Shown: piece after piece, positions 7,263 to 14,022 of the stretch
Position numbering within the stretch: the first letter of the stretch is position 1
Layout: each line of letters begins with the position of its first letter
Assembly (NCBI GenBank): GCA_016208645.1
Contig: JACQXP010000043.1
Coordinates: 1-19,918 of the forward strand
Reading direction: 5' to 3'
Length of the DNA: 19,918 nucleotides
Source: Candidatus Methylomirabilota bacterium
GTDB lineage: Bacteria > Methylomirabilota > Methylomirabilia > Methylomirabilales > 2-02-FULL-66-22
Translations under genes and position numbers: made by a program
The notes under the pieces: model-generated
What the model was told of the DNA's origin: nothing
Database searches by the model: none
The model's input: the letters and a program-made list of their open reading frames with translations, nothing else

Positions 7263-8696
7263 ATGACCGACATTCGTTTTGGCACCGACGGCTGGCGCGG
7301 GATCATCGCGGAGGATTTCACCTTCGCCAACGTCCGCCTGGTGGCACAGGCCATCGCCCGGCGGGTCCGCGCCGAGGTCGGGGGACGGACGCCCCACGTG
7401 CTGGTGGGCCACGATACCCGCTTCCTGTCCCGGGAATTCGCCCGGGCGGCGGCCGAGGCCATGGCGGGAGAAGGCGTGCAGGTGAGCCTGACGGCCGCCT
7501 TCGCGCCGACGCCGGCCTTCTCCTATGCCGTCGTGCGGCTCCGGGCGGCCGGGGCGGTGGTCATCACGGCGAGCCACAACCCGGCCGAGTACAACGGGGT
7601 CAAGTTCAAGTCCGGCTTCGGCGGATCGGCCCCCGTCGCGTTCACGCGGGGCGTGGAGGAGGAGATCCGGCGGCTCCAAAGGGAGCCGCCGAATTTCCAA
7701 TTTCCAATTTCCAATTTCCAAATTGGTTCTTTTGATGCCCGAGAGCCCTGGCTGGACCGTCTCGAGGAGCTTGTGGACGTCGCGCGGATCGGCCGAAGCG
7801 GCATCCGGGTGGCGCTGGACGTCATGTACGGGGCGGGCCAGGGCCTCCTGGCCGGGCGCTTGCGGCGCGCCGGCGCGACCGTGCGCGAGCTCCACGGGGA
7901 GATCAATCCCGGCTTCGGCGGCCTCCATCCCGAGCCGATCCCCGCGTACATGGGCGCCCTCATGGACTGCGTGAAGGGTTGGGAGGGATCGGCGCTGCGG
8001 GTCGGGTTCGCCTTCGACGGGGACAGCGATCGCGTGGCCCCGGTGGACGAGGACGGGATCGTCGTGACCCCCCACCAGACGCTGGCGCTCCTGGTGCGCC
8101 ACCTGGTCCAGCAGCGGGGCATGCGGGGGGCCGTGGTGAAGTCCGTGAACATCGGCCACCTGGTGGACGCGGAGGTGGAGGCCCTGGGCCTGCCCCTGGT
8201 GGTGACCCCGGTGGGGTTCAAGTTCATCGCCGAGGCCATGCGGAAGCACGACGCCGTGGTGGGCGGCGAGGAGAGCGGGGGGTTCGCCGTGCGGGGCCAC
8301 ATCCCGGAGCGCGATCCCGGCCTCATCAGCCTGCTGCTCCTGGAGTGCATGGCCATGACGGGGAAGTCCCTGGGTACCCTGGTGCGGGAGATGGAGGCGC
8401 AGCACGGGCCGCGCCGGTACGATCGCCTCGACCTCCGCTTGCCATCGCTGGAGGCACGGGACCACGTGGTGGCGGCCATCGAGGGCTCGCCGCCTGACCA
8501 GGTGCTGTCGCTGCCGGTGCGCCAGGTGGAGACGATGGATGGGGTCAAGCTGACCCGGGCGGACCACAGTTGGGTCATGCTGCGGGCCTCGGGGACGGAG
8601 CCGCTCCTGCGGATCTACGCCGAGGCCCCGACCGAGAACGAGGTGAACGCCCTGCTCGCGTGGGGCCGCGCCATGGCACTGGGCGGGGGGGACTAG
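7263..8696 (+). CDS. Phosphomannomutase/phosphoglucomutase family (phosphohexomutase)
   Basis: Interconverts hexose 6-phosphate and 1-phosphate through a phosphoserine. All four active-site loops are present in the 477 residues: TASHNP at 102-107 (phosphoserine S104), metal loop DGDSDR at 252-257, sugar loop GEESGG at 335-340 and phosphate loop RASGTEP at 441-447. ATG at 7263 gives the canonical start MTDIRFGTDGWRG; the frame is open further upstream but through the octamer repeat. With isomerase, guanylyltransferase and GDP-mannose dehydratase genes downstream, the likely role is mannose 6-phosphate to mannose 1-phosphate; glucose phosphate is also possible and GlmM activity cannot be excluded. 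Oddity: residues 144-155 (NFQFPISNFQIG) are encoded by a heptamer repeat inserted in frame between domains 1 and 2. Confidence 0.92.
   Translation: MTDIRFGTDGWRGIIAEDFTFANVRLVAQAIARRVRAEVGGRTPHVLVGHDTRFLSREFARAAAEAMAGEGVQVSLTAAFAPTPAFSYAVVRLRAAGAVVITASHNPAEYNGVKFKSGFGGSAPVAFTRGVEEEIRRLQREPPNFQFPISNFQIGSFDAREPWLDRLEELVDVARIGRSGIRVALDVMYGAGQGLLAGRLRRAGATVRELHGEINPGFGGLHPEPIPAYMGALMDCVKGWEGSALRVGFAFDGDSDRVAPVDEDGIVVTPHQTLALLVRHLVQQRGMRGAVVKSVNIGHLVDAEVEALGLPLVVTPVGFKFIAEAMRKHDAVVGGEESGGFAVRGHIPERDPGLISLLLLECMAMTGKSLGTLVREMEAQHGPRRYDRLDLRLPSLEARDHVVAAIEGSPPDQVLSLPVRQVETMDGVKLTRADHSWVMLRASGTEPLLRIYAEAPTENEVNALLAWGRAMALGGGD
7671..7688. repeat. Small perfect inverted repeat inside the phosphohexomutase gene
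   Basis: CGGCTCC at 7671-7677 and GGAGCCG at 7682-7688 are perfect complements with a four-base loop. It lies immediately 5' of the AATTTCC array at 7692 and may mark the boundary of the inserted DNA, or be coincidental. Confidence 0.55.
7692..7726. repeat. In-frame heptamer array AATTTCC inside a coding gene
   Basis: Four perfect tandem copies of AATTTCC start at 7692, 7699, 7706 and 7713, followed by AAATTGG at 7720, which is close to the reverse complement. The surrounding gene is GC-rich, so this AT-rich patch stands out. It encodes residues 144-155 of the phosphohexomutase and preserves the frame. The structure matches the intergenic arrays of this window. Confidence 0.9.
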
Positions 8697-8729
8697 GAGC
8701 GGCGCGCGAAATGGCTCCGGGAGCGTCGG

Positions 8730-9242
8730 ATGCCTCGCGTCAGAGCGATGACCCGATCACGTATGAAATTATCACAGCCCGACTCCGAGGGGACGCGGAG
8801 CCATCCCATCGAGTTCGAGGTGAGGCCCTGGGGGAGCTTCAGCACGCTGGAGGAGGGTCCCGGCTACAAGATCAAGCGCCTGGTGGTCCAGCCGGGGTGC
8901 CGGTTGAGCCTGCAGAAACACCGCCACCGCGCAGAGCACTGGGTGGTGGTGGCGGGGACGGCGACGGTGATCAAGGGAAACCGGCGCCTCACGCTGCGAG
9001 GGCGGCAGTGCACCGTGATCCCACGGCAGGCCTGGCACCGGATCGAAAATCGCGGGCGGGAGCCGGTGGTGATCATCGAGGTGCAGCACGGGGCCTACCT
9101 CGGCGAGGACGACATCATCCGGAAGCAGGATGATTATGGGCGGATAGAGCCGCGAGCCGCGAGCCGCGAGCCGAGCAGGAGATCCAAGAAAGCGACGAGA
9201 GCCGCGAGCCGCGAGCCGCGCAAGCGGAGAATCGGGAAATGA
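8730..9242 (+). CDS. Cupin-type mannose-6-phosphate isomerase
   Basis: Small type II isomerase that converts fructose 6-phosphate and mannose 6-phosphate, feeding the GDP-mannose genes around it. The core, about residues 25-138, is a single cupin: VRPWGSFSTLEEGPGYKIKR, then the metal motif SLQKHRHRAEHW (H64, H66, E69), VIPRQAWHRIEN (H103) and the typical ending GEDDIIRKQDDYGR. ATG at 8730 is chosen because GGGAG lies six bases upstream; ATGs at 8748 and 8763 are possible. Family members end near residue 138. The last 32 residues (RIEPRAASREPSRR and onward) are translated GAGCCGC heptamer repeat and are Arg-rich and probably disordered. The stop at 9242 falls at the start of the next repeat. 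Confidence 0.88.
   Translation: MPRVRAMTRSRMKLSQPDSEGTRSHPIEFEVRPWGSFSTLEEGPGYKIKRLVVQPGCRLSLQKHRHRAEHWVVVAGTATVIKGNRRLTLRGRQCTVIPRQAWHRIENRGREPVVIIEVQHGAYLGEDDIIRKQDDYGRIEPRAASREPSRRSKKATRAASREPRKRRIGK
9147..9219. repeat. Heptamer array (GAGCCGC family) forming the 3' end of the isomerase gene
   Basis: GAGCCGC at 9147, 9154 and 9161, GAGCCGA at 9168 and GCAGGAG at 9175 form one block. After a 17-base interruption, GAGCCGC recurs at 9199, 9206 and 9213. All are on the + strand with no opposing arm. The array is translated as the C-terminal tail of the cupin isomerase, and the same unit occurs near 2794-2835, 12833-12846 and 12924-12937. Confidence 0.88.
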
Positions 9243-9327
9243 AAAACTGACAACCGACAATTCAAAACCGGTCAAGGCTGGCTTTCGGTTTTCAATTGTC
9301 CGTTGTCGGTTGTCTGTTTTACATTGA
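9238..9327. repeat. Intergenic heptamer hairpin (GACAACC family, copy 1)
   Basis: The left arm starts AATGAAAAACTGACAACC (from 9238) and the right arm ends near 9327 with CATTGAG-type sequence. The reverse complement of the right arm aligns with the left arm over its whole length, except that the right arm holds one additional heptamer (a CGGACAA unit). It lies between the cupin isomerase stop and the Shine-Dalgarno of the guanylyltransferase. Copies 2 and 3 are at 11380-11467 and 17605-17646. Confidence 0.9.
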
Positions 9328-9340
9328 GGTGAGGTCCAGG

Positions 9341-10402
9341 ATGGACCGACTGTGGGTGGTCGTGCTGGCGGGGGGCAGCGGGGAGCGGTTCTGGCCGCTC
9401 TCCACGCCGGCGCACCCCAAGCAGTTCCCGCCCCTGCTGGAGGGACGGAGCTTTTTCCAGCACACCGTGGAGCGGGCCACGAGGCTGGTGGGCCAGGATC
9501 GGGTGCTGGTGGCCACGCGGCGCGACCTGCTGCCCATCGTGCAGGAGCAGTTGCCGGGCTTCCCCGTGGAGAACTGCGTCCTGGAACCCGCCGGCCGGGA
9601 CACGGCCGCCTGCATCGGCCTGGCGGCCCTGGTCGTGGAACGCCGGGCGCCGGGCGCCTGCACGCTGGTCGCCCCCTCGGATCACTACATCCGGCCCTTC
9701 CACGCCTTCGAGGAGACAATCCGCCAGGGCCTGGCGCTCCTGGAGCGGGTGGACGGCCTGGTGACCCTGGGGATTCCCCCGACCCGGCCCGAGACGGGGT
9801 ACGGCTACATCCTGGCCGGCGACGCCGTGCCGGAACATCCCGCCGCCCGGCGGTGCGAGCGCTTCACCGAGAAGCCGGACCGGAAGACGGCCGAACGGTT
9901 CGTGGCGGACGGCCGGTTCTACTGGAACAGCGGGATCTTCCTGTGGAGCGCCGCGACCATCCTCAAGGCCATGGCCCGGCATCTCCCGGATCACTGGAGG
10001 TGTCTGGAGACGATCCGGGCCGCCCTGGGAACGCTGGAGGAGAGCCGGGCCCTGGACGCCACCTTTCCCCGTATGCCCCGGGTCTCCGTGGACGTGGGGA
10101 TCCTGGAGCGGGCGGAGAACGTGTACATGGTCCCCGCCACCTTCACGTGGGACGACGTGGGCGCCTGGAATGCCCTGGGCCGCATCCTCACCCCGGACGA
10201 GCATGGCAACGCGGTGGTGGGTCGCCACGTCGGTCGCGACAGCCAGGGGTGCGTGGTGTACGGAACGACCCGGCCCATCGGGACGATCGGCCTGCGGGAC
10301 CTGGTGGTGGTGGAGACCCCCGAGGGGATCCTGGTCTGCCCCAAGGAGCGGGCCCAGGAAGTCAAGGACCTGGCGCGAATGCTGCGGGAGGCAGGAACGT
10401 GA
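9341..10402 (+). CDS. manC: Mannose-1-phosphate guanylyltransferase
   Basis: Makes GDP-mannose from mannose 1-phosphate and GTP. The 353 residues begin with the nucleotidyltransferase signature LAGGSGERFWPLS (9-21). They contain LVAPSDHYI at 109-117, ETGYGYI at 151-157, the sugar-binding FTEKPD at 175-180, FYWNSGIFLW and VPATFTWDDVGAWNAL. This is the short form without a fused isomerase domain, consistent with the separate cupin isomerase just upstream. ATG at 9341 follows GAGGTGAGG (9326-9334). The frame is open back to 9296, but that is the repeat hairpin. The stop overlaps the GDP-mannose dehydratase start by four bases (GTGA). Confidence 0.92.
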   Translation: MDRLWVVVLAGGSGERFWPLSTPAHPKQFPPLLEGRSFFQHTVERATRLVGQDRVLVATRRDLLPIVQEQLPGFPVENCVLEPAGRDTAACIGLAALVVERRAPGACTLVAPSDHYIRPFHAFEETIRQGLALLERVDGLVTLGIPPTRPETGYGYILAGDAVPEHPAARRCERFTEKPDRKTAERFVADGRFYWNSGIFLWSAATILKAMARHLPDHWRCLETIRAALGTLEESRALDATFPRMPRVSVDVGILERAENVYMVPATFTWDDVGAWNALGRILTPDEHGNAVVGRHVGRDSQGCVVYGTTRPIGTIGLRDLVVVETPEGILVCPKERAQEVKDLARMLREAGT

Positions 10403-11406
10403 GCACTCCGACGGCGGTGATCACCGGGATCACGGGGCAGGACGGATCCTATCTGGCCGATTTCCTTCTGGACAAGGGGTATCGGGTGGTGGGAATGGTC
10501 CGCCGGTCCAGCACCGAGAACTTCGAGCGCATCGAGCATCTCCGGGGCAAGCTGGAGATCTGCCAGGCGGACCTTCTGGACCAGCTCTCCCTGATCAATC
10601 TGCTGCGCCAGGTGCGACCCCGGGAGGTGTACAATCTGGCCTCCCAGTCCTTCGTCCCCACCTCGTGGGAGCAGCCGGTGCTCACCGGGGAATTCACGGC
10701 CCTGGGGGTCACCCGGATGCTGGAGGCGGTGCGGCTGGTGGACCGGGAGATCCGCTTCTACCAGGCGTCCAGCAGCGAGATGTTCGGCAAGGCCCAGGAG
10801 GTCCCCCAGACGGAGCGGACGCCCCTCTACCCCCGCAGCCCCTACGGGGTGGCCAAGGTGTACGGCCACTGGATCACGGTGAACTACCGGGAGAGCTACG
10901 GGATCTTCGCCTGCTCGGGCATCCTGTTCAACCACGAGTCCCCGCGGCGGGGCAAGGAGTTCGTGACCCGCAAGGTGACCGACGGGGTGGCCCGCATCAA
11001 GCGGGGGCTGGCGCGGGAGCTCTCCCTGGGCAACCTGGAGGCCCGGCGGGACTGGGGCTATGCCGGCGACTACGTGGAGGCCATGTGGCTGATGCTCCAG
11101 CAGCCCCGGCCGGATGATTACGTGATCGCCACCGGCGAAACCCACGCGGTACGGGAATTGTGCGAGATCGCCTTTGCCCGGGCCGGCCTCAACTGGCAAG
11201 AGCATGTCGTCGTGGACCCGAAGCTCGTGCGCCCGGCGGAGGTGGACCTGCTGCAGGGAGACGCCTCCAAGGCCAAACGGGTCCTGGGGTGGCAACCTCG
11301 CGTCTCCTTCCGGCAGCTCATCGAGATGATGGTGGATGCCGACCTCGAGCGGGTGGGCGCCTGGCGCCCTCCGCTCGGCAATGAAAAACTTCAAACGGAC
11401 AACTGA
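10399..11406 (+). CDS. gmd: GDP-mannose 4,6-dehydratase
   Basis: NADP-dependent extended short-chain dehydrogenase that turns GDP-mannose into GDP-4-keto-6-deoxy-mannose, the precursor of GDP-fucose, GDP-rhamnose and related sugars. The 335 residues show the Rossmann motif GITGQDGSYL at 10-19, VRRSSTENFERIEHL, the catalytic SSSEMFG at 124-130, YxxxK with Y149 and K153 (SPYGVAKVYGHW), FNHESPRRGKEFVTRK and GNLEARRDWGYAGDYVEAMW. GTG at 10399 is coupled to the manC stop. No matching reductase or epimerase is in the window. The final residues NEKLQTDN and the stop lie in the downstream heptamer repeat, so the natural C-terminus may once have been different. Confidence 0.94.
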   Translation: MSTPTAVITGITGQDGSYLADFLLDKGYRVVGMVRRSSTENFERIEHLRGKLEICQADLLDQLSLINLLRQVRPREVYNLASQSFVPTSWEQPVLTGEFTALGVTRMLEAVRLVDREIRFYQASSSEMFGKAQEVPQTERTPLYPRSPYGVAKVYGHWITVNYRESYGIFACSGILFNHESPRRGKEFVTRKVTDGVARIKRGLARELSLGNLEARRDWGYAGDYVEAMWLMLQQPRPDDYVIATGETHAVRELCEIAFARAGLNWQEHVVVDPKLVRPAEVDLLQGDASKAKRVLGWQPRVSFRQLIEMMVDADLERVGAWRPPLGNEKLQTDN

Positions 11407-11467
11407 CAACGGACAACCGAGTCCAAGTTGGCCGGTTTGCCATTGTCGGTTTTCCGTTTTCAATTGA
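11380..11467. repeat. Intergenic heptamer hairpin (GGACAAC family, copy 2)
   Basis: The left arm starts AATGAAAAACTTCAAACGG at 11380 and continues with GGACAAC, TGACAAC and GGACAAC units in 7-bp register. The right arm (about 11435-11467) is GTTTGCC, ATTGTCGG and TTTTCCG-type sequence ending CAATTGAG. The arms are imperfect complements. The left arm contains the stop of gmd; the right arm ends two bases before the GGGAG ribosome site of the UDP-glucose dehydrogenase gene. Confidence 0.88.
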
Positions 11468-11479
11468 GCGGGAGTGATC

Positions 11480-12823
11480 ATGAACGTGTGCGTGATTGGG
11501 ACGGGCTACGTGGGGCTGGTGACGGGCGCCTGCCTGGCGGAGATCGGGCACCAGGTCGTCTGCATGGACGACGATGCCCGCAAGATCGAGATCCTGCTCT
11601 CAGGCGGCATGCCGATCTACGAGCCGCACCTGGAGGGGATGGTCAAGCGGAGCCGTGCCGCCGGCCGCCTCCACTTCACGACCGACGTGGGGGAGGCTGT
11701 CCGCGAGGCCACGGTGATCTTCATCTGCGTGAACACGCCACCGCTCCCCGATGGGGAGGCGGACCTGACCTACGTGGAGCTGGCGACGCGCCGGATCGCC
11801 GAACACGCCACGCATAGCCCCCTCATCACGGAGAAGTCCACGGTCCCGGTCCAGACCGGGGCCTGGATCGAGAAGACCCTGGCCATCTACGGCAATCGGC
11901 CCGGCGTGGAGTTCGACGTTGCCAGCAACCCCGAGTTCACCCGCGAGGGAATGGCGGTGGAGGATTTTCTGCATCCGGATCGGATCGTGGTCGGGGTGTC
12001 CACGGCCCGGGCCGAGCAGATCCTGCGGGAGCTGTACGCCCCCATCGTGGCGGGGCGGTTCCGGTGCCCCATCCATGCCGATTGCCGGCAGGATCGGGCC
12101 GTGCCGTTCCTGGTCACGGACCTCCGGAGCGCCGAGCTGATCAAGCATGCCTCCAATTCGTTCCTGGCCATGAAGATCTCCTTCGCCAATGCCCTGGCAG
12201 ATGTGTGCGAGCTGGCGGGGGGAGACATCCTCCAGGTGGCCGAGGGGGTGGGGCTGGACAAGCGAATCGGGCGGGCCTTCCTGAACGCGGGGATCGGGTT
12301 CGGGGGGTCCTGCTTCCCCAAGGACCTGAAGGCCTTCGTCAAGATCGCGGAGAGGAGCGGCCACGACTTCGCGCTGCTCAGAGAGGTGGACCGGATCAAC
12401 GAGCGGCGGCGCGAGATGGTGCTGGAGAAGTTGAAGCGGGCCCTCTGGATCCTGCGGGGGAAACGCATCGGCTTGCTGGGACTGGCGTTCAAACCGAATA
12501 CTGATGACGTTCGCCAGGCTCCGGCGCTCGCCATCGCCCGCCGGCTGCTGGAGGAGGGGGCGGAGGTCCGCGGGTACGATCCCCAGGCGGCGAGCAAGGC
12601 GCGGCAGGTGATCCCCACACTCACGATCTGTGCTGACCCGTATGAAGTGGTGGCCCAGGCCGAGGCCGTGATCCTCTGCACCGAGTGGGCCGAGTTCCTG
12701 GCGCTGGACTGGCCGCGGATGAAGGGCCAGATGGTGCGGCCCCTGATCCTGGACGGGCGGAACGCTCTGGACCGCGAGAAGCTCATCTCCTTCGGCTTCG
12801 AGTACATCGGCATCGGGAGGTAG
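11480..12823 (+). CDS. ugd: UDP-glucose 6-dehydrogenase
   Basis: Oxidises UDP-glucose to UDP-glucuronate with two NAD+. The 447 residues contain the N-terminal NAD motif GTGYVGLVTG (7-16), INTPPLPDGEADL-like VNTPPLPDGEADLTYVE at 84-100, ITEKSTVPVQTG, SNPEFTREGMAVEDFLHPDR at 149-168, IKHASNSFLAMKISFANAL at 221-239 and the catalytic cysteine C278 in GFGGSCFPKD. ATG at 11480 has GGGAG six bases upstream; a GTG two codons earlier is possible. Its product feeds the decarboxylase gene next in line. Oddity: a short extra segment, CPIHADCRQDRAVP (196-209), precedes the conserved VTDLRSAELIK. Confidence 0.94.
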   Translation: MNVCVIGTGYVGLVTGACLAEIGHQVVCMDDDARKIEILLSGGMPIYEPHLEGMVKRSRAAGRLHFTTDVGEAVREATVIFICVNTPPLPDGEADLTYVELATRRIAEHATHSPLITEKSTVPVQTGAWIEKTLAIYGNRPGVEFDVASNPEFTREGMAVEDFLHPDRIVVGVSTARAEQILRELYAPIVAGRFRCPIHADCRQDRAVPFLVTDLRSAELIKHASNSFLAMKISFANALADVCELAGGDILQVAEGVGLDKRIGRAFLNAGIGFGGSCFPKDLKAFVKIAERSGHDFALLREVDRINERRREMVLEKLKRALWILRGKRIGLLGLAFKPNTDDVRQAPALAIARRLLEEGAEVRGYDPQAASKARQVIPTLTICADPYEVVAQAEAVILCTEWAEFLALDWPRMKGQMVRPLILDGRNALDREKLISFGFEYIGIGR

Positions 12824-12832
12824 ATCCTTGGT

Positions 12833-12944
12833 GAGCCGAGAGCCGCGAGGCGTGAAACGTGAGGAGTGAAACGTGAGGCGTGAGGCGGAAAGCGGAAAGC
12901 GGAAGGCGGCAGGCAGGGGGCAGGGAGCCGAGAGCCGAGAGACA
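12833..12944. repeat. Sixteen-unit one-orientation heptamer array with drifting unit
   Basis: Sixteen uninterrupted 7-bp steps fill almost the whole gap between ugd and the decarboxylase gene. The unit changes along the array: GAGCCGA (12833), GAGGCGT (12847), GAAACGT (12854 and 12868), AAAGCGG (12889 and 12896), CAGGCAG (12910), AGAGCCG (12931). All share a purine-rich + strand and one register, and no opposing arm is present. The array contains both the GAGCCGA family and the GTGAGGC/GTGAAAC family. Confidence 0.9.
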
Positions 12945-12955
12945 GGGACGCGCTC

Positions 12956-13906
12956 ATGAGTCGAGGGCCGCGATCGCTCGTCACGGGCGGGGCCGGATTC
13001 CTGGGATCACACCTGTGCGACCGGCTGATCCAGGAAGGCCACGAGGTGATCTGCATTGACAACCTGATCACCGGCGACATGGATCACGTGGCCCACCTCC
13101 TGGGGCATGCGGGCTTCCGGTTCATCAAGTACGATGTGACCGAGTACCTCTATGTCGAGGGCCCGTTAAACTACATCCTCCATTTCGCCTCGCCTGCCAG
13201 CCCGGTGGACTACCAGCGCCTGCCCATCCAGACGCTGAAGGTGGGATCGCTGGGCACTCACAAGGCGCTGGGTCTGGCCAAGGCCAAGGGGGCGCGGCTC
13301 CTCTTGGCCTCGACGTCCGAGGTCTACGGCGATCCCCAGGTCCATCCCCAGCCGGAGAGCTACTGGGGCCACGTGAACCCGGTGGGCCCGCGCGGGGTGT
13401 ATGACGAGGCCAAGCGCTTCGCCGAGGCCATGACCATGGCCTACCACCGGTACCACGGGGTGGAGACCCGGATCGCCCGGATTTTCAACACGTTCGGCCC
13501 CCGCATGCGGCCGCACGACGGCCGGGTCGTGTCGAACTTCCTGATGCAGGCCCTGGAGGGCCGGCCGCTCACGGTGTACGGGGACGGGACGCAAACCCGG
13601 AGCTTCTGCTTCGTCTCGGACATGGTGGACGGGCTGTTCCGCCTCCTCATGTCGTCAGGGGTGGAACCGGTCAACCTGGGCAATCCGGCGGAGCGCAGCA
13701 TCCGGGACCTGGTGGCCGCCGTGGAGGCCATCCTGGGCCGGCGGCTGGAGGTGACCTTCAACCCGCTGCCGCAGGACGATCCTCGGGTCAGGCGTCCCGA
13801 TATCACCCGCGCCCGGGAACGCCTGGGGTGGGAGCCCAAGGTCGAACTGGAGGCCGGCCTCCGCGAGACGATCGCCTACTTCCGGGGGAAGGGGGTGGGT
13901 GCGTGA
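12956..13906 (+). CDS. UDP-glucuronate decarboxylase (UDP-xylose synthase)
   Basis: NAD-dependent extended short-chain dehydrogenase that converts UDP-glucuronate, the product of the preceding gene, to UDP-xylose. The 316 residues show TGGAGFLGSH at 10-19, DNLITGDMDHV near 35-45, HFASPASPVDYQRLPIQTLK at 76-95, the catalytic STSEVYGDP at 119-127, YDEAKRFAE with Y149 and K153, and RIFNTFGPRMRPHDGRVVSN. These strings are diagnostic for the UXS family rather than for 4-epimerases. ATG at 12956 follows AGGGAC. The length fits the soluble bacterial form without a membrane anchor. Confidence 0.92.
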   Translation: MSRGPRSLVTGGAGFLGSHLCDRLIQEGHEVICIDNLITGDMDHVAHLLGHAGFRFIKYDVTEYLYVEGPLNYILHFASPASPVDYQRLPIQTLKVGSLGTHKALGLAKAKGARLLLASTSEVYGDPQVHPQPESYWGHVNPVGPRGVYDEAKRFAEAMTMAYHRYHGVETRIARIFNTFGPRMRPHDGRVVSNFLMQALEGRPLTVYGDGTQTRSFCFVSDMVDGLFRLLMSSGVEPVNLGNPAERSIRDLVAAVEAILGRRLEVTFNPLPQDDPRVRRPDITRARERLGWEPKVELEAGLRETIAYFRGKGVGA

Positions 13907-13945
13907 TCGCCCTTCCCTCCGCGGGTACCGCCTGATGTCCGGCTG

Positions 13946-13974
13946 TTGAATTCGCAGCGGAAATCGGGTAGCGT
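13946..13974 (+). promoter_or_regulatory. Possible promoter for the LPS-core genes
   Basis: TTGAAT at 13946-13951 and TAGCGT at 13969-13974 with 17-base spacing. The -10 is weak. If used, the transcript would begin around 13981, at the foot of the stem-loop described next. Confidence 0.35.
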
Positions 13975-13978
13975 AGGC

Positions 13979-14010
13979 GGCGATCCGTCGCGGGGTTTCC
14001 CCCGATCGCC
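13979..14010 (+). promoter_or_regulatory. Stem-loop in the leader of the heptose kinase gene
   Basis: GGCGATC (13979-13985) is perfectly complementary to GATCGCC (14004-14010). Inside it, GGGG (13992-13995) and CCCC (13999-14002) pair across a TTT loop. It ends 12 bases before the ATG at 14023. No T-run follows, so it is not a standard terminator of the upstream gene; it could affect translation initiation or mRNA stability. It is not of the heptamer type. Confidence 0.5.
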
Positions 14011-14022
14011 CATGGGCCACCC

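Noticed and set aside
7050..8567. Long minus-strand open frame opposite the phosphohexomutase gene
   Set aside because: No recognisable domain; it is the mirror frame of a gene with all four active-site loops and includes repeat sequence.
9296..9340. Upstream start for the guanylyltransferase (and similar extended starts at 2839, 3969, 7092, 15138 and 17643)
   Set aside because: The added codons mostly lie within repeat arrays or leader sequence and match nothing in the families; the internal starts listed give canonical N-termini, several with good ribosome sites.
12833..12944. CRISPR array
   Set aside because: Units are 7 bp and contiguous with no spacers, and no cas gene is present.
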